Origin: Dehalococcoidia bacterium
Lineage (GTDB): Bacteria > Chloroflexota > Dehalococcoidia > Lucifugimonadales > SHYF01
Direction of reading: 5' to 3'
Assembly: GCA_009692985.1 (NCBI GenBank)
Contig: SHYF01000004.1
Coordinates: forward strand, 1 to 21,702
Length of the DNA: 21,702 nucleotides
This document shows positions 6,978 to 15,575 of the stretch, one piece after another. Positions within the stretch are counted from its first letter, which is position 1, and each line of letters begins with the position of its first letter. The position numbers were made by a program, and so were the translations under genes. The notes under the pieces are model-generated. The model saw only the letters and a list, made by a program, of their open reading frames with translations. It did no database searches and was not told the origin of the DNA.

Positions 6978-8663
6978 TCACCCCGTCACAGCTCCTTGCG
7001 CCGCTGACCCCACCAGCTTGGCGTACTTGGCAAGCGCGCCAGTGGTATGCGTGGGCGCGGGCGCCTTCCATGCCCGTAGCCGACGCCGTATCTCAGTAGC
7101 CGACACCTCCATGTCCAGCTTCCGGTTCATGGCATCCACATTGACCATGTCGCCATCCTGGATAACGGCAATAGGCCCTCCTACCGCTGCCTCCGGTGCC
7201 ACGTGACCCACCATCAGGCCGTGGGTAGCGCCGGAGAACCGGCCATCGGTCAGCAGCGCCACCTGCTCGCCCAGGCCCTGGCCCACCAGCGCCGCAGTCA
7301 CCGCCAGCATTTCCCGCATTCCTGGGCCTCCCTTGGGGCCTTCGTACCGGATGACTACCACGTCGCCAGCCTTTATCTCCCTGCGCTGCACGGCGGCGAA
7401 GGTAGCCTGCTCACTGTCGAAGACCCGCGCTGGGCCTCGCTGCTGCAGGTGTTGATTGCCTGCCACCTTGATAACGCCGCCTTCGGGGGCCAGGTTGCCC
7501 TTGACAATGACCAGGCCGCCCGTGGGAGCCAGGGGCCGCTCCGTGGAGTACACCACGTCCTGGTTGGTGTTCAGCTTCACGTCGGCCAGGTTCTCCGCCA
7601 CGGTCTTGCCCGTAACGGTCAGGGCGTCGCCGTGGAGCATGCCCGCGTTCAGCAGCCGCTTCATCACCTGAGCGACGCCGCCTACCCTGTCTAGGTCAGC
7701 CATGACGTACTTGCCGCCGGGTTTCATGTCGGCGATGTATGGGGTCTGACGGCTGATGCGGTCGAAGTCGTCCAGCACCAGCGGGACACCCGCCTCGTGA
7801 GCTATGGCCAGCATGTGCAGCACCACGTTGGTGGAGCCGCCCATGCTCAGGGCCACGGTGATGGCGTTCTCGAAGGCGTCTCTGGTAAGGATGTCCCTGG
7901 GCTTGATGCCTAGCTCCAGCAGGCGCAGGACCGCCTCTCCCGCCTGACGGCACTCATCGCCTTTGCGGGGGTCCACTGCTGGAATGGAGGCGTCGCCCGG
8001 CAACGACATGCCCAGGGCCTCGATGGCCGAGGACATGGTGTTGGCGGTAAACAGGCCGGCGCAGGAGCCTTCGCCGGGGCAGGCCACCCGCTCCATGTCA
8101 AGTAGCTCCGCGTCCGAGATAGCACCCCGAGAATGAGCGCCCACGGCCTCGAACATGTCCTGGATGTTGATGTCGCGCCCCTTGTATCTGCCAGGCAGGA
8201 TGGTGCCGCCGTAGACGAACACCGATGGTATGTTCAGGCGGGCCATGGCCATGAGGCACCCCGGCATGTTCTTGTCGCAGCCGGCCACTGTTACCAGGCC
8301 GTCGAACCATTCGGCAATGGACACCAGCTCTATGGAGTCGGCGATGACCTCGCGGCTGACCAGCGACGCCTTCATGCCCTCGGTGCCCATGGATATGCCG
8401 TCGCTGACTGTGATTGTGCCGAACTCGAAGGGTGTGCCCTTGGCTGTCCGCACGCCCTGCTTGACCTGGGCGGCCAGGCGGCCCAGGTGGAAGTTGCAAG
8501 GCGTAACCTCGCTTGCCAGGCTGGCCACGCCGACGAATGGTCTGGCCAGGGCAGCGTCGTCCAGGCCCACGGCCCGGAGCATGGAGCGGGCTGGGGCGCG
8601 CTCCGGCCCCTGGGTGATCTCCTTGCTCTTGTGTTTGATGTCCGGGCGGATTCTGCTGGTCAT
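6978..8663 (-). CDS. ilvD: Dihydroxy-acid dehydratase
   Basis: The 561-residue product is the standard size of IlvD, the [2Fe-2S] or [4Fe-4S] enzyme that dehydrates 2,3-dihydroxy-isovalerate or -methylvalerate in valine, isoleucine and leucine synthesis. The three cluster cysteines are visible in VTPCNFHLG (about residue 56), AGCDKNMPG (about 128) and [15 protein letters not shown] (about 200). The C-terminal [19 protein letters not shown] block is intact. AGGAGGAA eight bases before the ATG fixes the start. A promoter lies at 8856-8884, and the leader holds a palindromic repeat. I see no T-box or leader peptide. No other branched-chain amino acid gene is adjacent. Confidence 0.97.
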   Translation of the reverse strand: MTSRIRPDIKHKSKEITQGPERAPARSMLRAVGLDDAALARPFVGVASLASEVTPCNFHLGRLAAQVKQGVRTAKGTPFEFGTITVSDGISMGTEGMKASLVSREVIADSIELVSIAEWFDGLVTVAGCDKNMPGCLMAMARLNIPSVFVYGGTILPGRYKGRDINIQDMFEAVGAHSRGAISDAELLDMERVACPGEGSCAGLFTANTMSSAIEALGMSLPGDASIPAVDPRKGDECRQAGEAVLRLLELGIKPRDILTRDAFENAITVALSMGGSTNVVLHMLAIAHEAGVPLVLDDFDRISRQTPYIADMKPGGKYVMADLDRVGGVAQVMKRLLNAGMLHGDALTVTGKTVAENLADVKLNTNQDVVYSTERPLAPTGGLVIVKGNLAPEGGVIKVAGNQHLQQRGPARVFDSEQATFAAVQRREIKAGDVVVIRYEGPKGGPGMREMLAVTAALVGQGLGEQVALLTDGRFSGATHGLMVGHVAPEAAVGGPIAVIQDGDMVNVDAMNRKLDMEVSATEIRRRLRAWKAPAPTHTTGALAKYAKLVGSAAQGAVTG

Positions 8664-8773
8664 GACGTTCCTCCTGCGATATAGGTTTGTGAAAAACTCC
8701 TTCGACCATCCCCCTACCCCCTTCCTGGCCAGGAAGGGCTTTGCCCTCCCTCGACTCTCCCGTCAGCGAGTTT

Positions 8774-8816
8774 CTACCCGCTAACCTTGAGCTTGTAGAA
8801 GAGAGTGAGCGGGTAG
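8774..8816. repeat. Dispersed palindromic repeat in the ilvD leader
   Basis: CTACCCGCT (8774-8782) pairs perfectly with AGCGGGTAG (8808-8816). The loop carries TTGAGCTTGTAGAAG, closely related to the loop of the repeat at 300-336. On the minus strand it sits in the 5' leader of ilvD. Flanking bases 8703-8722 (CGACCATCCCC and more) also resemble bases beside the first copy (CGGGGATGGTCG, 341-352). Confidence 0.5.
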
Positions 8817-8855
8817 GCAATTCCCCGCTCGCCTGATTCAACAAGCTTGTTTGTT

Positions 8856-8884
8856 ATTATACTCATCGGTCAACAATGCTCCAA
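8856..8884 (-). promoter_or_regulatory. Probable sigma-70 promoter of ilvD
   Basis: On the minus strand TTGGAG (8879-8884) is followed by a 17-bp spacer and a perfect TATAAT (8856-8861). The transcript would have a leader of about 185 nt. The remaining gene-free stretch 8885-9158 holds no gene I can support; a short inverted repeat CTTGCA-n5-TGCAAG lies near 8960. Confidence 0.55.
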
Positions 8885-9155
8885 TGCCAGCTAAAGGCAT
8901 CGGGATCCGCCGCTCCGCATGTTTGTTTAAGTTTCCTGGTCACTATTCCAGCATATGAGCTTGCAACCACTGCAAGTCCCTCTTACAATGGTTTCCAACC
9001 AACTATGACACTTACACACTCCGCCAGTGGATTCACCTGAGTAGCCTTATCACCACTCCGGGACTGAGTGGCGGACATCTCCGCTTGCAGGCTTCGCACC
9101 GTTAGCTCTTGCTTGGCCTTATCATTCTTTGTTCTGTCACTGTTCGGCCCCGCAC

Positions 9156-9164
9156 TGGTATACC
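9156..9164 (+). promoter_or_regulatory. Possible extended -10 promoter for the OsmC-like operon
   Basis: TGGTATACC at 9156-9164 fits the extended -10 pattern TGnTATAnT except for the last base. No good -35 is present. The start would be about 33 nt before the ATG at 9204. Similar in form to the element before the glnR-like gene (TGGTATACT). Confidence 0.3.
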
Positions 9165-9203
9165 TGGCTACAGTTATGTCGATTTGCCATCCAGGGAGCA
9201 GCG

Positions 9204-9653
9204 ATGGACGAAAATAGATGGACCCTCCGGGTGCATGCGGTCAGCAAAGGCCCAAGCACCGTCTTTGTGCGCCACAGCCAGTTTGAAGCCGGCGAGCCGC
9301 TCCGTTTCGACCCAACGTACAAGCAAGTCACCGCCCTCGAATACCTGCTAAGTGCCATCGGAGCCGACCTGGTAGGTGGCCTTCAGGTCATTGCTCGAAG
9401 GCAAAGCCTCAAGGTAACTGAGATTGAGGCGGCAGTGTCCTGCAAGCTGAACAACCCACTGACATACCTGGGTGTGGTTGGCGAGGATGGACACTCAGGC
9501 GTGGAGCAAGTGGCTGTAACTGTTTACGTAAGCTCTGAGGAGACAGAAGACACAATACGCCAAGTTTGGGATGAGGTGCTGAAAAGGTCGCCGCTGGTGA
9601 ACACACTGAAGCCGGCCATGCGGCTGGACTTGACTGTTAAGTTGGTTAGATAA
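9204..9653 (+). CDS. OsmC-family protein lacking the usual peroxidatic cysteine
   Basis: The ATG at 9204 with GGGAG five bases upstream gives a 149-residue protein; an earlier in-frame start at 9129 has no such support. The sequence has the OsmC/Ohr layout: N-terminal strands, FDPTYKQVTALEYLLSAIGA (35-54) starting the central helix, and C-terminal strands around YLGVVGEDGHSGVEQVAVTV. OsmC and Ohr reduce organic hydroperoxides using two cysteines. Here the only cysteine is Cys80, and the central-helix position that normally carries the first cysteine does not (LLSAIGADLVGG). Peroxidase activity is therefore doubtful. It is the first gene of a tight operon with an acyl-CoA-dehydrogenase-like gene (18-nt gap) and a PhnD-like gene. 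Confidence 0.8.
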   Translation: MDENRWTLRVHAVSKGPSTVFVRHSQFEAGEPLRFDPTYKQVTALEYLLSAIGADLVGGLQVIARRQSLKVTEIEAAVSCKLNNPLTYLGVVGEDGHSGVEQVAVTVYVSSEETEDTIRQVWDEVLKRSPLVNTLKPAMRLDLTVKLVR

Positions 9654-9671
9654 AGTTGAAGGAGATTAGAA

Positions 9672-10826
9672 ATGTACCGACTAAGTCCGCAGCAAGAGGC
9701 AATCCTTGGCAAGGCCAGAGAGATTAAGGTAAAGGTAATCGCCCCAAATGCAGAAAGGGTGGATTCGGAAGGCATCTTCCCCAAGGAGTCCATTGACGCC
9801 CTGGCGATGGAGGGCTTCATGGGACTGACCATTGCCCCAGAGTACGGCGGCATGGGACAAGGGCTGAGGGTTGCCTGTGCTGTTTTGGACGAAATCGCCC
9901 AGGGATGCGCCTCGACGGCAATGGTCTACTTGATGCACCTTTGCGGCGTGGCGGCTTACAGCTCGGCGCCGTCCAAGACAGGTAACTACCTGCGCGCCTC
10001 GGCCAAGGGAACCCACCTGAGCACGCTGGCTTGGAGCGAGTTCGGGTCGCGAAGCCATTTCTGGGCGCCAGTTAGCCAGGAGAAACGGGAGAATGGAAAG
10101 GTCACAGTTAACGCCGCAAAGTCATTCGTAACGTCCGCGGGACATGCCGACGGCTACGTGGTCACTACACAGTGGTCGGAAGCGCAGAATCCCTTGGAAA
10201 GTACGCTTTATCTGGTGTTACGGGGTGACCAGGGTATACGGATAACAGGGCCGTGGAATGCCCTGGGACTGCGCGGCAACATGAGCGCGCCAATGAGGAT
10301 GGACAATGTGGCTGTGGGAGAAGAACGCGCCCTCACCGAGCCAGGGAAGGGGCTGGGGCCAATGCTCAACGTGGTGCTACCGGTGTTCAACCTGGGCAAT
10401 GCCGCAATCTCGGTGGGCATTTCAGAAACTGCTGTGCAGGCGACGCAGCGCCATATCACAACCAGCAAGTTCGACTATTTGGGCACCACACTGGCCGATC
10501 TTCCCAACGAACGCGCCAGGCTAGCGCAGATACGCATTGAGACCGACAAGGCCAGGGCTCACCTCACCTGTGTAATAGACGCCGTAGAACAGCCCAGCCC
10601 GTCCACGCTGCTGCTTGTGCTGGAGTCGAAGGCTGCTGCTGCTGAAACAGCGCTCCTTGTGACCGACATTGCTATGCGGGCTTGCGGAGGCACCGGGTTC
10701 ACCAAGGGCCTGGGCATAGAGAGGCCATTCCGTGACGCCCGTGCGGCCGCTGTCATGGCGCCAACCACCGATGTGCTCCACGAGTTCATCGGGCGCGCTC
10801 TCTGCGGAATGGAGGTGCTGGGATGA
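9672..10826 (+). CDS. Acyl-CoA dehydrogenase-fold flavoprotein, probably without the catalytic glutamate
   Basis: The 384-residue product has the acyl-CoA dehydrogenase fold: an N-terminal helical domain with FMGLTIAPEYGGMGQG, a middle beta domain starting LAWSEFGSRSHFWAPVSQ (normally SEPGAGSD-like), and a C-terminal helical domain with MRACGGTGFTKGLGIERPFR then DARAAAVMAPTTDVLHEFIG. Where medium-chain enzymes have the catalytic Glu (EGT motif) this protein reads MAPTTDVL, and the alternative Glu position of isovaleryl-CoA dehydrogenase appears to be Phe/Asn (LPVFNLGNA). By eye, neither base is present. The protein may be a flavin-dependent monooxygenase-type relative, as known for DszC and SfnB, rather than a dehydrogenase. 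AAGGAG precedes the ATG. Its stop overlaps the next start (ATGA at 10823-10826). Confidence 0.8.
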   Translation: MYRLSPQQEAILGKAREIKVKVIAPNAERVDSEGIFPKESIDALAMEGFMGLTIAPEYGGMGQGLRVACAVLDEIAQGCASTAMVYLMHLCGVAAYSSAPSKTGNYLRASAKGTHLSTLAWSEFGSRSHFWAPVSQEKRENGKVTVNAAKSFVTSAGHADGYVVTTQWSEAQNPLESTLYLVLRGDQGIRITGPWNALGLRGNMSAPMRMDNVAVGEERALTEPGKGLGPMLNVVLPVFNLGNAAISVGISETAVQATQRHITTSKFDYLGTTLADLPNERARLAQIRIETDKARAHLTCVIDAVEQPSPSTLLLVLESKAAAAETALLVTDIAMRACGGTGFTKGLGIERPFRDARAAAVMAPTTDVLHEFIGRALCGMEVLG

Positions 10827-11638
10827 TAACGCCTGTACGGATTGGCGCTGTTCTGTACGACCCCAAAGTCGCTGTTATCTGGGACATCATCGGCGACTTC
10901 TTCGAGAAGCTGAGTTGTTCAATCGAGGTAGTGTACTTCTCTAACTACAACCTCCAGGTTGAGGCTCTGCTCAACAAGCAGATAGACGTGGCTTGGAACT
11001 CGCCACTGGCCTGGCTGGAGGCGCAGCGCCAATCCGGAGGAGGCTGCAGGGCCATCGCCATGCGAGACACAGACAGAGACAGGGTTGCCCATCTCATCGT
11101 CAAACATAGCAGCGACATAAAGGCTCTCGCCGACTTGCGGGGCAAGACAGTGGCCGTCGGCGCCAAGGACTCTCCTCAGGCCACGCTCATACCTCTGGGG
11201 TTTCTGGAACGGCATGGGCTGCGACCGGGGACGGACTTTCAGGTCAAAAGGTTCGATGTGCTGGTGGGCAAGCACGGCGACCACGTTGGTGGCGAGTTGG
11301 AAGCGCTACGTTGCCTGCAACGCGGCGAGGCAGATGCCTGCGCATTGCTGGACCTGAACTGGAACCGGTGGAGCACCGACGGCACCGCTAATCCTAGAGA
11401 GTATGGGATCCTGGCAACGACTGAGAAGTTCGACCATTGCGTCTTCACGGTACGGGAGGAGTTTCCACACGATGTGGAAAGGGAATGGCTCAAGGTGCTC
11501 TTCTCCATGAAGTACGACGATCCGAAACACCGGGAAATGATGGATATGGAAGGCCTCAAGCAATGGCTGCCGGGTCGCACCACTGGCTTTGGGCCGCTGG
11601 CACACGCCGTAGAGATGGACTTATTCCTGGGAAGGTAA
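10823..11638 (+). CDS. Cytoplasmic PhnD-like substrate-binding-fold protein
   Basis: The 271-residue product resembles the phosphonate/phosphite-binding PhnD family and relatives with a periplasmic-binding-protein fold: IGAVLYDPKVAVIWD at the start, QVEALLNKQIDVAWNSPLAW (about 49-68), LADLRGKTVAVGAKDSPQAT, the FDVLVGKHGDHVGGELEALR hinge region, and ALLDLNW. It begins directly with a beta strand; there is no signal peptide or lipobox, and no ABC permease or ATPase genes are near. It should therefore stay in the cytoplasm, as do PBP-fold enzymes such as MqnA/MqnD and THI5. The start overlaps the stop of the flavoprotein gene (ATGA), implying translational coupling and a joint role. Substrate unknown. 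Confidence 0.75.
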   Translation: MITPVRIGAVLYDPKVAVIWDIIGDFFEKLSCSIEVVYFSNYNLQVEALLNKQIDVAWNSPLAWLEAQRQSGGGCRAIAMRDTDRDRVAHLIVKHSSDIKALADLRGKTVAVGAKDSPQATLIPLGFLERHGLRPGTDFQVKRFDVLVGKHGDHVGGELEALRCLQRGEADACALLDLNWNRWSTDGTANPREYGILATTEKFDHCVFTVREEFPHDVEREWLKVLFSMKYDDPKHREMMDMEGLKQWLPGRTTGFGPLAHAVEMDLFLGR

Positions 11639-11650
11639 GAGCTTCGGCTC
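11639..11650 (+). terminator. Short UUCG hairpin after the operon
   Basis: GAGC-TTCG-GCTC begins right after the stop codon of the PhnD-like gene. It is a stable tetraloop hairpin between two convergent operons, but has no T-run, so termination is uncertain. Confidence 0.3.
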
Positions 11651-11672
11651 AAGGTGAGTGGGGTACATCCTG

Positions 11673-13058
11673 TCAGGCGGGGTCAGACTGCTGGAAACGC
11701 CACGTGGTCCCCTGGGGCGAGTCCTCTAGGGCCACGCCCATCTCCGTCAGCCTGGCACGGATGCCGTCCGCCAGGGTGAACTGTTTAGCCTCTCGTAGCT
11801 TGGAACGCGTCTCCACCAGCAGCTCGATGAATGGCTGAGCGCCAACGTTGTCCTGGCCCTGCGGGGATTCAAAGGTCAGCCCCAGGACACCAGCCAGCTT
11901 GCGGAGCAGCGCCTGGGCTGGCCGGATGTCCTTGCTCTCCTTTCGGCTACGGTTGATGTCGTGAGCTAGGTCAAAGAGGACGGCCAAGGCTCGTGGCGTG
12001 TTGATGTCGTCGTCCATGGCTTCCTCGAACCGGGAACGGTACTCGTTAGCGGCCAGGGCCTCGCCACCAGTGGGGTTGCTATCCCTGAGGGCCGTGCGCA
12101 TACGCTCAATTGCCCGCTGCTGGGCCACGATCTCGTCTTCGCTATAGGCTCGCGGGCTGCGGTATTGGGATGAGAGTAGGAATAGGCGTATCGCATCGGG
12201 ATGGTAGCGGGCCAGGGCATCGCGGATGCTGACGAAGTTCCCTGAGTGACGGGTCATCTTCTCATCGTCGGTTTCTGTCAGGCGCAGGAGGCCGTTGTGG
12301 ACCCAGAAGCGCACGAAGGGCGTGACACCGGTGTAAGCCTCCGACTGGGCGATCTCATTTTCGTGGTGAGGGAAGACAACGTCCTGGCCGCCGCCGTGGA
12401 TGTCCAGTTGTTCACCCAGCAAGCTGGTTGACATGGCTGTGCACTCGATATGCCAGCCAGGGCGGCCTGGTCCCCAGGGGCTGGGCCAGGATGGCTCGCC
12501 CTCTTTGGCGGCCTTCCAAAGCACGAAGTCCATGGGGTCTTCCTTGCGGGCGTCCACCTCAATGCGTGCCCCGGCTTCCATATCGTCCAGCCGCCGCTTG
12601 GAGAGCTGCCCGTAAGCCTGAAAGCTGCGGACTCGGAAGTGGACGTCGCCATCCACGGTGTAGGCGTGGCCGTTGGCAATCAACGCCTGGACAATCTCAA
12701 TCATGCGTTCAATGTACTTGGTAGCCCTGGTATAGTCGTGCGCCCGCTGGATGCCCAGGCCATCCATCTCCTGGAGGAACCTCTGAATGTAATGCTCGGC
12801 CAGGTCGCCGATGGTGCTGTCCTGCTGCCGGGCGACCTCTATGATGCGGTCCTCGATGTCTGTGAAGTTCTGTACATGCTTCACGCGGTAGCCTTTGTAT
12901 TCCAGGTAGCGCCGCAGCACGTCGAAGACAACGTAGGAAAAGGCGTGGCCCACGTGGCAGGGGCCGTACAGGTTAGGCCCGCAGACGTACATGCGCACCT
13001 CGTCCGCTGCGGGGGCGAAATCTCTCTTCGTGCCGGAGAGCGTGTCGTACAGCTTCAT
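11673..13058 (-). CDS. cysS: Cysteinyl-tRNA synthetase
   Basis: The 461-residue product is a class I synthetase that charges tRNA-Cys. Visible are the zinc and active-site region YVCGPNLYGPCHVGH (Cys26; HVGH at 35-38 in place of HIGH), WHIECTAMS with Cys206, the block IHGGGQDVVFPHHENE, and the anticodon-binding C-terminal domain. Two signatures are unusual: CGPTVYD reads CGPNLYG, and KMSKSLGN reads KMTRHSGN (267-274), so the second lysine of the loop is Arg. Length is normal. The ATG overlaps the ispF stop (ATGA at 13055-13058). It is the last gene of the PIN/TRAM-ispD-ispF-cysS operon. Confidence 0.93.
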   Translation of the reverse strand: MKLYDTLSGTKRDFAPAADEVRMYVCGPNLYGPCHVGHAFSYVVFDVLRRYLEYKGYRVKHVQNFTDIEDRIIEVARQQDSTIGDLAEHYIQRFLQEMDGLGIQRAHDYTRATKYIERMIEIVQALIANGHAYTVDGDVHFRVRSFQAYGQLSKRRLDDMEAGARIEVDARKEDPMDFVLWKAAKEGEPSWPSPWGPGRPGWHIECTAMSTSLLGEQLDIHGGGQDVVFPHHENEIAQSEAYTGVTPFVRFWVHNGLLRLTETDDEKMTRHSGNFVSIRDALARYHPDAIRLFLLSSQYRSPRAYSEDEIVAQQRAIERMRTALRDSNPTGGEALAANEYRSRFEEAMDDDINTPRALAVLFDLAHDINRSRKESKDIRPAQALLRKLAGVLGLTFESPQGQDNVGAQPFIELLVETRSKLREAKQFTLADGIRARLTEMGVALEDSPQGTTWRFQQSDPA

Positions 13059-13531
13059 GAGATAGGTTCGATGAGCGCGATGGCCTGGGCCGCTATTCCC
13101 TCTTCTCTGCCGGCGAAACCCATGCCGTCTGTGGTGGTTGCTTTGACGCTTATCAGATCAGTCCCCACATGCAAGGACGCACCCACGGCCTGGCGCATCT
13201 GCTGAATGTACGGCGCTAGGCGGGGGCGCTCGGCCACAATTGTAGCATCCACGTTCACTACCTGCCACCCGTGGTCGGACAGCAGATCGCGCACCCGGGC
13301 CAGCAAAAAAAGGCTGCTGATGTTTGCGTATTGAGGGTCGTCCGATGAAAAGTGGTTACCGATGTCCCCCAGCGCGGCTGCGCCCAGGAGGGCGTCTATG
13401 ATGGCGTGGACTACAACGTCGCCATCGCTGTGGCCGGCCAGTCCCAGGTGGTATGGGACGACTACGCCGCCCAGGATAAGGGGCCTGCCCTCCACCAGCC
13501 TGTGGGCATCATAGCCTATTCCCGCCCTCAC
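13055..13531 (-). CDS. ispF: 2-C-methyl-D-erythritol 2,4-cyclodiphosphate synthase
   Basis: At 158 residues this is the usual length for IspF, the homotrimeric zinc enzyme that forms MEcPP in the non-mevalonate isoprenoid pathway. It starts MRAGIGYDAHRL (metal-binding Asp8, His10), then GLAGHSDGDVVVHAIIDALL with the third metal ligand His, GDIGNHFSSDDP, and ends with the KATTTDGMGFAGREEGIAAQ block. The start is a GTG that overlaps the ispD stop (GTGA, 13528-13531). The gene order ispD-ispF agrees with consecutive or closely linked steps of one pathway. Confidence 0.95.
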   Translation of the reverse strand: MRAGIGYDAHRLVEGRPLILGGVVVPYHLGLAGHSDGDVVVHAIIDALLGAAALGDIGNHFSSDDPQYANISSLFLLARVRDLLSDHGWQVVNVDATIVAERPRLAPYIQQMRQAVGASLHVGTDLISVKATTTDGMGFAGREEGIAAQAIALIEPIS

Positions 13532-14211
13532 ACGGCCAGTCCTTCGCGGCGACGGAGCAGCGTCTCGGCCATTAGCACGTCTTCTCTTGTTGTTACCTTG
13601 ATGTTGGCGTAGGAGCCCAAAAAGATGTGCACCGGATGACCCATGCGCTCCACCAGAGCTGCATCATCGGTAGCATCTACGCCCGTTTGCCTGTATGCCT
13701 TCTGTAGCAAGTCCCACGGAAAAACTTGCGGGGTTTGTGCTGCCCACAGCTTCTGCCTGTCCGGAGTCTCCAGGACCATTCCCTGGTCGCCAACTATCTT
13801 TATCGTGTCCTTCACAGGCACAGCCGCAACCGCCGATTCCCATCGTGTCGCCTCTTTCAGCCCCCTCTCAATCAGCTCAGGCTCCACGCAGGGCCGGGCG
13901 CCATCGTGAATGACTACCCAGGTGTGCGGTGCAAGATGCTCCAGTCCCCGGCGCACCGAGTCCTGGCGGCTTTCTCCGCCCAGACAGACCTGGCGCACCT
14001 TGGCAAATCCGTGCTGCTTGACCAGAGCTTTGCCTTGTTCAACGTTGGCCTGGCTTAGCACCAGCACAATGCTCTGAATGGATGGCGCCGCCTCAAAAGC
14101 GGCCAGCGTATGGGCGATGAGAGGAATACCAATGAGGGGCAAAAAGAGCTTGTCTACCCCATTCATGCGGCTGCTCTGTCCTGCCGCCACAATGATAGCC
14201 CCTGCTCGCAT
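13528..14211 (-). CDS. ispD: 2-C-methyl-D-erythritol 4-phosphate cytidylyltransferase
   Basis: From the ATG at 14211 the product has 227 residues and begins MRAGAIIVAAGQSSRM, the nucleotide-binding Gly-rich loop of IspD, which makes CDP-methylerythritol from MEP and CTP. Further marks are VIHDGARPCVEPELI, VPVKDTIKIV, WAAQTPQVFPWDLL and ATDDAALVE. The frame extends to 14277, overlapping the upstream gene. Homology favours 14211, although ATG 14253, right after the upstream stop, would suit translational coupling. The motif lysine position reads DKLFLPL, which is usual for the family. Confidence 0.92.
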   Translation of the reverse strand: MRAGAIIVAAGQSSRMNGVDKLFLPLIGIPLIAHTLAAFEAAPSIQSIVLVLSQANVEQGKALVKQHGFAKVRQVCLGGESRQDSVRRGLEHLAPHTWVVIHDGARPCVEPELIERGLKEATRWESAVAAVPVKDTIKIVGDQGMVLETPDRQKLWAAQTPQVFPWDLLQKAYRQTGVDATDDAALVERMGHPVHIFLGSYANIKVTTREDVLMAETLLRRREGLAV

Positions 14212-14254
14212 GGGCTGGGGCACACCGGGCTGGAGCCTGGCCGAAGGGCGCATG

Positions 14255-15298
14255 CTACCGGGCCCTGGTCTGGGCAAAGATGAGGCGACCGGCCGCTGTC
14301 TGGAGCACCCGCGTAACGGCTACATCTATGGTGTTGTCAAGATAGCGCCGGCCGTTTTCCACCACAACCATTGTGCCGTCGTCCAGGAAGCCCACCCCTT
14401 GCCCAGCCTCTTTGCCTTCCTGAATGACGTGGACGCGCATCTCCTCGCCGGGCAGGACAACGGACTTGAGGGCGTTGGCCAGCTCGTTGATGTTCAGGAC
14501 CTTCACTCCCTGGATCTCAGCAACGCGGTTCAGATTGAAGTCGGTGGTCAAGATGGGCGCTCCAAGACTCTTTGCCAGCTTTACCAGTTTGGCGTCCACC
14601 TCCATGCCGTCCCACTGGTCCATGTCCGTCACCTGGACGGGAACGATGGCCTCCTTCCGCAGCTTGTTGAGCATCTCCAGGCCGCGGCGGCCCCGGTTCC
14701 TTCTTACCGAATCGCTGGAGTCGGCGATGTGGCGCAGCTCGTCCAGGACAAATTGTGGAATGACCAGGGTGCCGTGTACGAACCCCGTCTGGCTGATGTC
14801 GGCAATGCGGCCGTCGATAATGGCGCTGGTGTCCATAACGATCTGGCCATCGTGGCGTCCGTTATTTCGCGTAGAGGAACCGCTCTGAGGCAGAAAGTGA
14901 ACCAAGTCGCGCTCCCGGCCTAGAGCCACCAGCGCTCCCATTACCCCCAATAGTGCGCTCAGGGCTATTGGGACCCATATGCCGGGCCAGCCGGAAATGC
15001 GCGCCAGGGGCGCTGATACAAGAAGGGCAATGACCAGACCAGTGATAAGTCCCAGGATTGCGGCAAGAATCCGCGAAGCGTGGGTTTCCCGAAATGCTTG
15101 CAGGATGCCGCGGAATGGCACAATCGTTATGTACGGGGTGACGAGTCCGCCTACTATCACCCCCATCACTGCGCCCACGATGTCCCAAGGCAGGGTAGCC
15201 GGCAATGCCCAAGCCTCTGCTGCCAACCGGCCAGCCAGCCAGCCTACCACACCCAGCGACGCCGCTCCGATTGTGCGAACAATTATGTAAGAGAGCAC
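14255..15298 (-). CDS. Membrane PIN/TRAM-domain protein (YacL-like)
   Basis: From a GTG at 15298 the product has 347 residues. The N-terminal third holds about four membrane helices. A PIN nuclease domain follows, with acidic residues in VMDTSAIIDGRIADI, VLDELRHIADSSD and LTTDFNLNRVAEI, then a TRAM RNA-binding domain at the C-terminus (LPGEEMRVHVIQEGKEAGQG and onward). The frame is open to 15376, but GGGGGAGGT lies 9 nt before GTG 15298, which decides the start. This family is often encoded directly upstream of ispD, as here. It probably acts on RNA at the membrane; the target is unknown. Promoter at 15434-15463. Confidence 0.85.
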   Translation of the reverse strand: MLSYIIVRTIGAASLGVVGWLAGRLAAEAWALPATLPWDIVGAVMGVIVGGLVTPYITIVPFRGILQAFRETHASRILAAILGLITGLVIALLVSAPLARISGWPGIWVPIALSALLGVMGALVALGRERDLVHFLPQSGSSTRNNGRHDGQIVMDTSAIIDGRIADISQTGFVHGTLVIPQFVLDELRHIADSSDSVRRNRGRRGLEMLNKLRKEAIVPVQVTDMDQWDGMEVDAKLVKLAKSLGAPILTTDFNLNRVAEIQGVKVLNINELANALKSVVLPGEEMRVHVIQEGKEAGQGVGFLDDGTMVVVENGRRYLDNTIDVAVTRVLQTAAGRLIFAQTRAR

Positions 15299-15433
15299 TA
15301 CGTGCACCTCCCCCACATCCTCGTCGCTATCCTGAAACCAGTTGTAAAGAACAAAAAAGAATAAACTGCCACACACTGGTGGAAGGTGCGGGCCCCTGAG
15401 TTGAAATCCATCACTTTGATGATTACATAATAA

Positions 15434-15463
15434 AGTTTATCAGAAGGGCGCTGAATCTGTCAA
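15434..15463 (-). promoter_or_regulatory. Strong sigma-70 promoter of the PIN-ispD-ispF-cysS operon
   Basis: On the minus strand a perfect TTGACA (15458-15463) is followed by 18 bp and TGATAAACT, an extended -10 with TAAACT at 15434-15439. The start would be near 15427, giving a leader of about 130 nt. Confidence 0.65.
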
Positions 15464-15480
15464 AAACGGCACAGCCGTTT
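15464..15480. promoter_or_regulatory. Hairpin/dyad touching the -35 box
   Basis: AAACGGC-ACA-GCCGTTT is a perfect 7-bp dyad directly abutting the TTGACA box of the leftward promoter. On the minus strand it is followed by TTTTT-like bases. It could be an operator or a terminator for leftward read-through. Confidence 0.35.
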
Positions 15481-15534
15481 GGTCTGCGGCGGGGGCACTT
15501 GCGAGCACCTGGAAACTGGCCGAGCCAAGAGTTC

Positions 15535-15543
15535 TGGTATACT
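15535..15543 (+). promoter_or_regulatory. Extended -10 promoter of the glnR-like gene
   Basis: TGGTATACT fits the extended -10 consensus TGnTATAnT, 32 nt before the ATG at 15576. There is no clear -35. Confidence 0.45.
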
Positions 15544-15575
15544 AACCCTCACCAGCTTGGAGTAGCTGCGTCTCC

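Noticed and set aside
8098..8844. 248-codon minus strand frame extending upstream of ilvD
   Set aside because: It lies in another frame of ilvD with low-complexity Arg/Gly/His composition; ilvD itself has a perfect ribosome-binding site at 8663.
8664..9203. T-box or other riboswitch in the ilvD leader
   Set aside because: I found no T-box sequence or specifier-like layout; the leader is largely a dispersed palindromic repeat.
12450..13205. 251-codon + strand frame
   Set aside because: It is antisense to cysS and ispF, which are certain genes; no domain visible.
14078..14923. 281-codon + strand frame
   Set aside because: It is antisense to the PIN/TRAM gene and ispD.
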